NCBI GenBank assembly: GCA_023435745.1
Contig: JAEZMD010000002.1
Location: forward strand, 186,001 to 250,000
DNA: 64,000 nucleotides
DNA from: Bacillota bacterium
Lineage (GTDB): Bacteria > Bacillota > Clostridia > Acetivibrionales > DTU013
Direction: 5' to 3'
Below are positions 7,901-15,947 of the stretch, piece by piece. How positions within the stretch are numbered: position 1 is the stretch's first letter; the number at the start of each line of letters is the position of its first letter. The position numbers and the translations under genes are program-made. Below the pieces are notes generated by a model, which searched no databases, was not told the origin of the DNA, and saw only the letters and a list, made by a program, of their open reading frames with translations.

Positions 7901-10378
7901 ATGGATAAAATCGCTATTGTGGTTATAAACGGTGCAACCCGCGAATTTGATAAACAGTATCACTATCTGGCGCCTGATGAGATGGCCGGAAGGCTTTTGC
8001 CCGGAATGAGGGTCATTGTACCCTTCGGGCGCGGCGACAAGCTGAAAGAGGCCTATGTATTGGGTTTTGCAGACAATACGGAATATAAGGAACTTAAGCA
8101 AATCAGGAGAATCGTCGATGAAAAGCCTGTATTGACCGGGGCTTTGCTGGAGTTGGCCGTCTGGATGAAGCAGCGCTATTTCTGTTCCTTTAGCTCGGCA
8201 ATCAAATGCATGCTTCCTGCCGGGATCGGGATAAAGAGTCTGAAGGTCGCTCAGCTGCTTAATATACAGGGAAAAGCGCTTCCGGATCAGGGAGAGCTGT
8301 CGCCTAGTCAAAAGGCTATTGTGCAGACACTACAGGAAAATGACGGACTGCTGGAGACGGAAGAGCTGAAAAAACTTTGCGGAGTAAAAACAAAATTCAA
8401 TTATCATCTCAAGCAGCTTGAGGAAAAGGGAATTCTATGTACCAAGGAGCAATGTTCAACGGCAGTCAAACAAAAGAATGTCCGCGTGGCAAGTCTGGCC
8501 ATGTCGCCCGAGGAAGTGACAGAAGATATTGAAAACGGTACTTTGAAGCGGATTCAACAGATTCGCATACTTGAAATGCTGCTGGAGAATGAATATATCG
8601 CAGTTGCCGATCTGGTAAGGTTTGCGGCAGTGTCCGCCTCTGTGCCGGATACGCTTCGGAAAGCCGGATACATCTATTACAGGGATATCGAGGTAAAAAG
8701 GGATCCGCTCAGACACCGGGCAGTGGAAGCAACGCAGCCTATGGAGCCGACAGCAGAACAGAGAACTGTTATGGACGCCGCACTGAAGAAGATCGACAGT
8801 CACACCTTCGGTGAAATGCTGCTTCACGGAGTGACGGGCAGCGGAAAAACAGAGGTATACCTGCAGCTGATACAGCATGTTCTGGAGCAGGGCAGGCAGG
8901 CGATCGTACTGGTGCCCGAGATTTCACTGACGCCGCAGATGGTTGACCGTTTCAGAGGCCGATTTGGCGACCTTGTGGCGGTTCAGCACAGCAGGTTGTC
9001 CCTGGGAGAGAGGTATGACCAGTGGCGGCTGATTCTAAAAGGGGAGGCCAGGGTTGTGGTAGGCGCGAGATCCGCTGTGTTTGCACCTTTGGAGAATATC
9101 GGAGTCATCATCATTGACGAGGAACATGAGAATACATATAAGTCGGAAACCACACCCAAATACAGCGCAGCGCAGATCGCGTCCAGAAGATGCATGTATG
9201 ACGGAGCTTTACTAATCTATGGTTCGGCGACACCCTCTATTGAAACATACCGGAGAGCATTAGAGGGGGAGATTTCGCTTGCAGTCATGAAGGGGCGGGC
9301 GAACGCACTAACGATGCCAGAGACGCAGGTAGTTGATATGAGGAAGGAGCTGGAGCTTGGCAACAGGACAATGTTCAGCGCAGCCCTTTCGGAACAGATA
9401 GAAAAAAATATCGCTGCGGGGCAGCAAACGATCCTTTTCCTTAACAAGAGGGGATATGCCTCGTTTGTATTATGCAGAAGCTGTGGTATCAAGCTCAAGT
9501 GCAGGCATTGCAATATTACAATGACATATCATGCCGGTGACAATCGCCTGATTTGCCATTACTGCGGCTATACGGTCAAAATGCCATCGAGTTGTCCTAA
9601 ATGTGGAAGTAATTCAATCAGGCAGTTTGGCACGGGTACCCAAAAGGTAGAGGAGGATCTGCAGAAATATTTCACGGGATGCTCCGTGATCAGGATGGAT
9701 ATGGATACCACCACGGGGAAGCATTCTCACGAGGAGATTCTGGATACATTCCGTGAGAAGAATATAAATATTCTGGTTGGTACCCAGATGATCGCAAAAG
9801 GCCACGATTTCCCGAATGTAACGCTTGTGGGCGTTCTGGCTGCAGACAGCCTGCTTGGCATGAATGATTACAGAGCGTCGGAGAGAACGTTCCAGCTGCT
9901 GACGCAGGTGTCCGGAAGAGCGGGAAGAGGGGAGCTCCCAGGGCGTGTGGTAATTCAGACGTATAGCACGGATGATTACAGCATTATTTCTTCCTGCAGC
10001 CATGATTATGAGGGTTTCTTCAAGCAGGAGTCCGAAGTGCGTAAAAGGCTGAATTACCCGCCATTCACTAATATTGGCTGTCTGATCGTCAGTTCGGTAA
10101 ATGACCGTCTGGCTCAGGCTAAAGCCGGGGATACGATGTCGTTTCTGATGACGCTTATCGACGCTGAAGCAGGGGATGAGCTTCTTCCAGGACCTGTACG
10201 GGCGCCAATCAGCAGATTGCGAAATCGGTACAGGTGGAGGATAATCATTAAGTGCGGCTCGACAGACCGGCTGGCAAGGATGCTTGTCGCGGCGTCGGAC
10301 AATTTTTACAGATCCAGGCCAAAGGGCAGGATCGATGTGGATCTGAACATGGATATCAACCCCGTCAGCATGATGTAG
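7901..10378 (+). CDS. priA: primosomal replication restart helicase PriA
   Basis: An 825-residue superfamily 2 helicase that reloads the replisome at stalled forks. An N-terminal 3'-DNA-binding domain is recognisable at GMRVIVPFGRG. Walker A is GVTGSGKTEVY, the DEAH-type box is IIIDEEHE, and a Cys-rich zinc insertion reads CRSCGIKLKCRHC... CHYCGY... CPKCGS. Motif V/VI is SGRAGRGELPG. The ATG at 7901 fits the family N-terminus; a GTG at 7886 would precede it by five residues but overlaps the -10 box. It starts the def-fmt-DUF116-rsmB run. Confidence 0.95.
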   Translation: MDKIAIVVINGATREFDKQYHYLAPDEMAGRLLPGMRVIVPFGRGDKLKEAYVLGFADNTEYKELKQIRRIVDEKPVLTGALLELAVWMKQRYFCSFSSAIKCMLPAGIGIKSLKVAQLLNIQGKALPDQGELSPSQKAIVQTLQENDGLLETEELKKLCGVKTKFNYHLKQLEEKGILCTKEQCSTAVKQKNVRVASLAMSPEEVTEDIENGTLKRIQQIRILEMLLENEYIAVADLVRFAAVSASVPDTLRKAGYIYYRDIEVKRDPLRHRAVEATQPMEPTAEQRTVMDAALKKIDSHTFGEMLLHGVTGSGKTEVYLQLIQHVLEQGRQAIVLVPEISLTPQMVDRFRGRFGDLVAVQHSRLSLGERYDQWRLILKGEARVVVGARSAVFAPLENIGVIIIDEEHENTYKSETTPKYSAAQIASRRCMYDGALLIYGSATPSIETYRRALEGEISLAVMKGRANALTMPETQVVDMRKELELGNRTMFSAALSEQIEKNIAAGQQTILFLNKRGYASFVLCRSCGIKLKCRHCNITMTYHAGDNRLICHYCGYTVKMPSSCPKCGSNSIRQFGTGTQKVEEDLQKYFTGCSVIRMDMDTTTGKHSHEEILDTFREKNINILVGTQMIAKGHDFPNVTLVGVLAADSLLGMNDYRASERTFQLLTQVSGRAGRGELPGRVVIQTYSTDDYSIISSCSHDYEGFFKQESEVRKRLNYPPFTNIGCLIVSSVNDRLAQAKAGDTMSFLMTLIDAEAGDELLPGPVRAPISRLRNRYRWRIIIKCGSTDRLARMLVAASDNFYRSRPKGRIDVDLNMDINPVSMM

Positions 10379-10457
10379 GGATGAATTTATGCAAATTCAT
10401 GATATAATAGTATATAGTTGAGAAATGTCCCCCAAACATTGAATAGGAGTGTGCAAT

Positions 10458-10928
10458 ATGGCGATAAGAAATATCAGAAAAGATGGAGATGACATACTGA
10501 GAAAAAAGTCCCGGGAAGTTGAGGAAATTAATGATAAGATCCGCATACTATTAAAGGATATGGCGGACACGTTATATAATGCAAATGGTGCGGGCCTCGC
10601 TGCGCCGCAGGTAGGTGTTTTGAAAAGGATCGTTGTGATCGATGCGGGAACCGGGCTTCTTCAACTGATTAATCCCGTGCTCAAGAGCGAGTCCGGGCAG
10701 CAGTGCGTACCTGAGGGGTGTCTAAGCGTACCGGGAATCTGGGGAGAGGTGAACCGCCCTGCTCATGTTGTAGTAGAGGCGCTCAATCCGGATGGCAAGA
10801 AAATTGTGATAGAAGGAGAAGGCCTTCTGGCACAGGCCCTGTGCCATGAGATTGACCATCTGGAGGGGATTTTGTTTAAGGACAAGGCAGTGCGTTTTCT
10901 GGATGAGGATGAGTTGAAAAATGGTTAA
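10458..10928 (+). CDS. def: peptide deformylase
   Basis: 156 residues. It removes the formyl group from nascent N-formyl-Met peptides using a metal. All three family motifs are present: GAGLAAPQVG, EGCLSVPG (metal Cys) and HEIDH (two metal His and the catalytic Glu). AGGAG lies 8 nt before the ATG at 10458. A TATAAT at 10403-10408 may give an additional promoter. It overlaps fmt by 8 nt, the usual def-fmt coupling. Confidence 0.96.
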   Translation: MAIRNIRKDGDDILRKKSREVEEINDKIRILLKDMADTLYNANGAGLAAPQVGVLKRIVVIDAGTGLLQLINPVLKSESGQQCVPEGCLSVPGIWGEVNRPAHVVVEALNPDGKKIVIEGEGLLAQALCHEIDHLEGILFKDKAVRFLDEDELKNG

Positions 10929-11916
10929 ATCAGATATGAAGATAGTTTTTATGGGTACGCCGGACTTCGCGGTGCCATGTCTGGACGTACTTGTTCAAAA
11001 CGGATATAACGTTACGGCAGTAGTAACACAGCCTGATAAGCCGGTTGGAAGGAAGCAGAGCGAGCTGAAGGCGCCCGCCGTGAAGGAGGCGGCTCAGCGA
11101 GCAGGCATTAAAACAATATTACAGCCTGTTAAGGTGAAAACGCCGGAATTTCTTGCATCGATTCGCGAGCTTGAGCCGGATCTGATCGTCACTGCGGCTT
11201 ACGGCAGGATTCTTCCGAAGGCTGTGCTGGATGTGCCTAAACAAGGCTGTATCAACGTACACGCTTCACTTCTTCCAAAATACAGGGGAGCTGCTCCAAT
11301 ACAGTGGGCTTTGATCAATGGAGATGAAAAAACCGGTGTTACCACTATGTTCATGGACGAGGGGATGGATACCGGGGATATTCTTTTGACAAGTGAAATT
11401 CCGATAGATCCGGACATGAACTGTCAGGAGCTTTTCGACCGGCTGAGGGAGCTTGGCGGGCAGGTGCTGCTCGATACCCTGAAAGCATTGGAAAACGGTA
11501 CGCTGATCAGGACGCCGCAGGATCATTCCATAGCCGTCTATGTGCCTATGATGACGAAGGAAACCGGTCTGATCGACTGGACCAAAAGCGCGCGGGAGAT
11601 ACATAATCTGGTTAGGGGCACAAACCCGTGGCCAGGAGCCTATACATTCTACAAATGCTCGAGGCTGAAGGTCTGGAAGACAACTGTGCTCGATTCCTGT
11701 CCTGTGATTACACCCGAAAATGCTGCGGAAGCAATGCTGTTAGAAATGTCCGGTTCACAGCCGCCGGGCAAGATATTGAAAATATTCAAGCAAAACGTGA
11801 TTGTATCGACCGGGGATGGTTGCCTGCGAATCAGCGAATTGCAGTTTGAAAACTGCAAAAGACTGGGTGTTTGTGAATGCGGGCATAATATGGACGAGGG
11901 TGAAATACTTGGATAA
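10921..11916 (+). CDS. fmt: methionyl-tRNA formyltransferase
   Basis: 331 residues. It formylates Met-tRNA-fMet. The formyltransferase fold begins MKIVFMGTPDFAVP (after five extra residues from the ATG at 10921; an ATG at 10936 is the alternative). The folate/catalytic region is INVHASLLPKYRGAAPIQWALINGD, with the Asn-His-Asp triad typical of the family, and a C-terminal OB-like domain follows from ~205. Its start overlaps def by 8 nt and its stop overlaps the next gene. Confidence 0.95.
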   Translation: MVKSDMKIVFMGTPDFAVPCLDVLVQNGYNVTAVVTQPDKPVGRKQSELKAPAVKEAAQRAGIKTILQPVKVKTPEFLASIRELEPDLIVTAAYGRILPKAVLDVPKQGCINVHASLLPKYRGAAPIQWALINGDEKTGVTTMFMDEGMDTGDILLTSEIPIDPDMNCQELFDRLRELGGQVLLDTLKALENGTLIRTPQDHSIAVYVPMMTKETGLIDWTKSAREIHNLVRGTNPWPGAYTFYKCSRLKVWKTTVLDSCPVITPENAAEAMLLEMSGSQPPGKILKIFKQNVIVSTGDGCLRISELQFENCKRLGVCECGHNMDEGEILG

Positions 11917-12658
11917 ACGAATGAGCAGCTTCATGGGTTATTCTTTTTTGTTTCTTATTGTGATCGGTGCTGCTGCAATACTATTTTCATATGTTCAAAG
12001 TTTTTTTTCAATTGATCTGTACAACAGGGTACTGTCCGTCCTGATTCTGATAGCCATTGCTATAATGGTGCTGATTGTTGTGTCTGTAACCGCGGTTTTT
12101 TTAGCGGTCAGACTAAGGAAGATTCATCCTTTTCTGCTCGTTCCGGTAAGATTGGGTCTGAAGCTGGTTATCCCCTTTGCTCTTTTCGTAACGGAGCTCC
12201 TGAGGAAGGATAAGGATGTGATTCGAAGTCTTTTTATTGATATTAACAATCTTTTCGTGCAATCAGGTCATTTCCGTAAGAAGGCTGATAAAATTATGCT
12301 TTTGCTGCCTCATTGTCTTCAGAATTCCGAATGTGAGCTGAAAATAACGGGAGACATCACCAGGTGCAAAAAGTGTGGGCGATGTACGATTGGAGCCATC
12401 AGGGAGTTGTCGGACAAAACAGGGGTGCAGGCAATTGTAGTGACGGGAGGTACCGCTGCTCGCAATGCCATTGCCAGAATAAAGCCTGAATTGGTGCTTT
12501 CAGTTGCGTGTGAGAGAGATCTGGCAATCGGAATCTCGGATGTGAGCAAAATACCGGTGATTGGTGTTCTGAACCAGAGACCTAACGGGCCATGTATAAA
12601 TACGCTGGTGGACGTGGAGCTGCTGAAGGAGAAGCTGGACAGTATTTTGTGTAAGTGA
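11909..12658 (+). CDS. DUF116 family cysteine-rich membrane protein
   Basis: ~249 residues. The N-terminal third has two or three transmembrane helices (MSSFMGYSFLFLIVIGAAAILFS-type). The C-terminal half is a DUF116 domain with Cys motifs LLPHCLQNSEC, RCKKCGRC and NGPC, probably binding metal or an Fe-S cluster. Function is unknown. The start is taken as the TTG at 11909 because GAGGGTG (11896-11902) is 6 nt upstream; the ATG at 11921 is too far from it. It overlaps the end of fmt by 8 nt, so it is translationally coupled. This gene is commonly found between fmt and rsmB in Clostridia. Confidence 0.85.
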   Translation: MDKRMSSFMGYSFLFLIVIGAAAILFSYVQSFFSIDLYNRVLSVLILIAIAIMVLIVVSVTAVFLAVRLRKIHPFLLVPVRLGLKLVIPFALFVTELLRKDKDVIRSLFIDINNLFVQSGHFRKKADKIMLLLPHCLQNSECELKITGDITRCKKCGRCTIGAIRELSDKTGVQAIVVTGGTAARNAIARIKPELVLSVACERDLAIGISDVSKIPVIGVLNQRPNGPCINTLVDVELLKEKLDSILCK

Positions 12659-12727
12659 GAAGCCGGACAGATTCTTGAGCGAATGAGAATCACCGAACTG
12701 TGAAAAAATAAAGCACGAGAGGTTGGG

Positions 12728-14074
12728 ATGAAGCTGGACCCTGCCAGAGAAGCCGCATTAAAAATTTTATATGAAATAAATGAAAAGGGTGCATATTCCA
12801 ACATTGCACTCAATAAATACTTTTCTTCGGAAGAACTGCGTGAGATTGACAGGTCTTTTGTGACGGAGCTGGTATACGGTACAATCAAATGGAAGCTCAC
12901 ACTCGACAGGGTCATTGCTGCGTATTCCAATATCAAGATGGAAAAGCTATCCCCATGGATATTGAATATATTGAGGCTGGGAGCCTATCAGATTCTGCAA
13001 ATGACAAGGGTGCCCGATTCGGCGGCCTGCAATGAGAGCGTTAATTTAGCGGGAAGATATGGGCATAAGGCATCGGCAGGATTTGTCAATGCAGTCCTTC
13101 GCAACATTGCCAAAAACGGCGCGCAGATCGCAATTCCCTCGAAGGAGAAGGATCTGACAGGGTATTTGTCTGTACGGTACTCCTATCCCAAATGGCTGGC
13201 GGAGAAATATGTCGGCCTGTTCGGCTCCGAATTTGCAGAAAGCCTGCTGGATGCGGGAAATGGTTCGCCTGAGCTGACGCTTCGTGCGAATACCCTGCGA
13301 GTAACGCCGGAAGAACTGATTGAGGAGCTGAAAAAAGAAGGTGTGGAAGCGGCTGCCGGAAAATATGTCCGGGAAGCGGTCGTGCTTAAAAGCACCGCGG
13401 CGGTCGCAAAGCTGAAGGCTTTTCAGGACGGACTGTTTCAGGTTCAGGATGAAAGCTCCATGCTGCCGGTGACCGTACTTGCGCCGGAACCGGGAGAAAC
13501 CGTCCTGGACGCGTGCAGCGCGCCTGGGGGGAAAGCGACTCATATGGCGCAGCTAATGCAGAACAGGGGAATGATCGTCGCAAGGGATGTGCATGAGCAC
13601 AAGCTGAAGCTGATCGATTCCGCCGCAGACAGATTGGGTATTAATATTGTGAAAAGTGAGCTGCATGATGCAACGATACCGGACCGGCCGCATGAAAAGG
13701 CTTTTGACAGGATATTGCTGGATGCTCCGTGCTCAGGTCTTGGCATTATTCGAAGAAAGCCTGACATCAAATGGGCAAGAGAGACGAAGGGGATTGAAAG
13801 CATAACCAAACTGCAGAAGACGGTGATACAAGCTGTTTCAGCAGCCCTCAAGCCAGGAGGGGTACTGGTTTACAGCACCTGTACGGTATTACCCGAGGAA
13901 AACGAAGAGATTATCCGAAGCTTTATAGAGAATAATCAGGATTTTATTGAAGAGGATATTGCTCCTTTATTGCCGGCTGAGCTGGCAGTGCATGCCACGG
14001 GTGGTGCATTGCAGCTTTACCCCAACAGGGACGGCGTTGACGGATTTTTCATGGCGAGATTGAGAAGAAAGTAA
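12728..14074 (+). CDS. rsmB: 16S rRNA (cytosine(967)-C(5))-methyltransferase
   Basis: 448 residues. Residues 1-~140 are a NusB-like RNA-binding domain (REAALKILYEINEKGAYSN). The rest is a SAM-dependent Rossmann methyltransferase with LDACSAPGGKATHMAQL (SAM motif I), LDAPCSGLGIIRRKPD (first Cys) and VYSTCTVLPEENEE (catalytic Cys of the C5 mechanism). GAGAGG precedes the ATG. Its TAA stop is followed by an in-frame open tract containing an 18-bp tandem repeat that leads directly into rlmN. Confidence 0.95.
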   Translation: MKLDPAREAALKILYEINEKGAYSNIALNKYFSSEELREIDRSFVTELVYGTIKWKLTLDRVIAAYSNIKMEKLSPWILNILRLGAYQILQMTRVPDSAACNESVNLAGRYGHKASAGFVNAVLRNIAKNGAQIAIPSKEKDLTGYLSVRYSYPKWLAEKYVGLFGSEFAESLLDAGNGSPELTLRANTLRVTPEELIEELKKEGVEAAAGKYVREAVVLKSTAAVAKLKAFQDGLFQVQDESSMLPVTVLAPEPGETVLDACSAPGGKATHMAQLMQNRGMIVARDVHEHKLKLIDSAADRLGINIVKSELHDATIPDRPHEKAFDRILLDAPCSGLGIIRRKPDIKWARETKGIESITKLQKTVIQAVSAALKPGGVLVYSTCTVLPEENEEIIRSFIENNQDFIEEDIAPLLPAELAVHATGGALQLYPNRDGVDGFFMARLRRK

Positions 14075-14077
14075 AAA

Positions 14078-14131
14078 GACCGAAGAGTAAGAAAAGATCG
14101 AAGAGTAAGTAATGACCAAGGAGTAAGTAAA
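14078..14131 (+). repeat. three 18-bp tandem repeats in the rsmB-rlmN junction
   Basis: Units begin at 14078, 14096 and 14114 with an exact 18-bp period (GACCGAAGAGTAAG, GATCGAAGAGTAAGTAA, GACCAAGGAGTAAGTAA). The last unit supplies the AAGGAG Shine-Dalgarno of rlmN. The stretch is open in the frame shared by rsmB and rlmN. Confidence 0.75.
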
Positions 14132-15172
14132 GTGGAGAAAAAATATCTACCTGACATGAATATAAGAGAACTGGAACAAATGCTGCAGGGTATGGGCCAG
14201 CAGAAATTCAGGGCAAAGCAGATTTTTAGCTGGATCGCCAGAGGAGCTTTGGATTTTGACGACATGACCGATCTGTCAAAGCAGCTCAGGACGGAATTGA
14301 AACTTTTTTCGTATGTTTCAGGTCTAACTATAAGAAAAAAGCTTGTATCATCACTTGACGGTACAGCCAAATACCTGTTTGAACTGCGGGACGGCAATGT
14401 GATCGAGAGTGTGCTGATGGAGTATGAACACGGCTACACGGCATGTATTTCGTCCCAGATCGGCTGTAAAATGGGATGCAGCTTTTGCGCCTCGACCATC
14501 GCCGGTTTCAGGAGGGATTTAACAGCCGGGGAAATGCTTGAGCAGATACCGGCTATTCAGCGCGATAGCGGGGTAAAAGTCGGAAATGTGGTTATAATGG
14601 GTATTGGAGAGCCCTTTGATAATTATGATAACGTTTTGAAGTTCCTGAGACTGGCTCACGATCCGGCAGGACTGAATATCGGACAGCGGCATATGACAGT
14701 TTCCACATGCGGGATTGCGCCTCGTATCATTGAATTTGCAGACGAAAACCTACAGGTTAATCTGGCCGTTTCGCTCCACGCTCCGAATGACCGTCTGAGA
14801 GCGCAGATCATGCCGATTGGCAGGAAGTACGCTATTGACAAAATCATTGAAGCATGTAAGATATATACAGAGAAAACCAGAAGAAGGATCACGTTTGAAT
14901 ACGCATTGATCGAGGGTGTCAATGACTCGCCGGAGAATGCAGCCGAGCTTGCATCAAGACTGAGGGGACTGCTGTGCCATGTAAACCTGATTCCTGTCAA
15001 TGCCGTTAAAGGTACGGGTTACCGGCAGGGTGAGCGAAAACGCATGGAGAACTTTGCGGGGCTGCTTATGAAAAGGGGCATCGAAACCACAATCAGACGC
15101 GAGCTGGGATCAGACATCAATGCGGCCTGCGGTCAACTCAGAAGCGACGAGATGAACGCTGGCCACCAATAG
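14132..15172 (+). CDS. rlmN: 23S rRNA/tRNA adenine C2-methyltransferase RlmN
   Basis: A 346-residue radical SAM methyltransferase acting on A2503 of 23S rRNA and on tRNA A37. The cluster motif is C111-x3-C115-x2-C118 within GCKMGCSFCAS. The SAM-binding GIGEPFDNYDNV and the later catalytic Cys in FAGLLMKRGIETTIRRELGSDINAACGQL are present. It starts at the GTG at 14132, 8 nt after AAGGAG, and sits in the same frame as rsmB. Confidence 0.95.
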   Translation: MEKKYLPDMNIRELEQMLQGMGQQKFRAKQIFSWIARGALDFDDMTDLSKQLRTELKLFSYVSGLTIRKKLVSSLDGTAKYLFELRDGNVIESVLMEYEHGYTACISSQIGCKMGCSFCASTIAGFRRDLTAGEMLEQIPAIQRDSGVKVGNVVIMGIGEPFDNYDNVLKFLRLAHDPAGLNIGQRHMTVSTCGIAPRIIEFADENLQVNLAVSLHAPNDRLRAQIMPIGRKYAIDKIIEACKIYTEKTRRRITFEYALIEGVNDSPENAAELASRLRGLLCHVNLIPVNAVKGTGYRQGERKRMENFAGLLMKRGIETTIRRELGSDINAACGQLRSDEMNAGHQ

Positions 15173-15201
15173 AGATAAAGCAATTGTAGAGGTGTTGAAG
15201 C

Positions 15202-15933
15202 TTGAAATTCGCGGCCGGAACAGACACAGGACTGATAAGAAACAGTAATGAAGACTCCTACAGGATTATTCAGGAATCTTCACAGAATCCCTGCGTCGTT
15301 ATTATTGCTGACGGAATGGGCGGTCACAACTGCGGTGAAGTTGCCAGCAGGATGGCGGTGGATTACATAAGTGAATTTATTGAGCGAAGCGGCAGCCTGT
15401 TATTTTCTTGCCCGGATATTGGGGAGGAAATAAGAAAACTGGTTGGAGAAGCGAATACAGCCGTATTCGAAGCATCACTGACCAGGCCTGAAGCAAGCGG
15501 AATGGGCACGACGCTGACGATGGCCGTGATTGTCGGCAGCAAGGTTACCGTGGCCCATGTGGGGGACAGCAGGCTGTATATGGCACACAGCGATAGCATG
15601 CGGCAAATGACGCAGGATCATTCTTACATTGAGGAATTGATCAGGAACGGAACCCTGACAAGGGAGGAAGCTGAAAGACATCCGCGCAAGCATGTTATTA
15701 CGAGAGCCATCGGATCTTCAAAGGATCTGGAGGTCGACATACTGGATTTTGAGGCCGAAAAAGGAGATATTTTGCTGCTCTGTACCGATGGCCTCACAAA
15801 TATGATTTGTGAAAACGAAATATATAGCATTATTAAAGACAGCGAGCCGCAGAAGGCCTGTGAGCAGTTGATCGAGGCAGCAAAAAGCAAGGGCGGCGAA
15901 GATAATATTACAGTGATTGTTTATCAAATGTGA
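15202..15933 (+). CDS. prpC: PP2C-type serine/threonine phosphatase
   Basis: 243 residues, cytosolic. The metal-binding aspartates are in NSNEDSY, IIADGMGGHNCGE, HVGDSRLY and LLCTDGLTN, followed by GGEDNITVIV, the canonical PP2C set. It reverses phosphorylation by the adjacent PASTA kinase. The TTG start at 15202 follows AGAGGTG. The stop overlaps the first possible start of prkC, which supports coupled expression. Confidence 0.93.
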   Translation: MKFAAGTDTGLIRNSNEDSYRIIQESSQNPCVVIIADGMGGHNCGEVASRMAVDYISEFIERSGSLLFSCPDIGEEIRKLVGEANTAVFEASLTRPEASGMGTTLTMAVIVGSKVTVAHVGDSRLYMAHSDSMRQMTQDHSYIEELIRNGTLTREEAERHPRKHVITRAIGSSKDLEVDILDFEAEKGDILLLCTDGLTNMICENEIYSIIKDSEPQKACEQLIEAAKSKGGEDNITVIVYQM

Positions 15934-15947
15934 GTGAAGGTGCGTTT

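Noticed and set aside
12319..12936. 205-codon reverse open frame spanning DUF116 and rsmB
   Set aside because: Ser-rich antisense translation of two real genes with no start signal.
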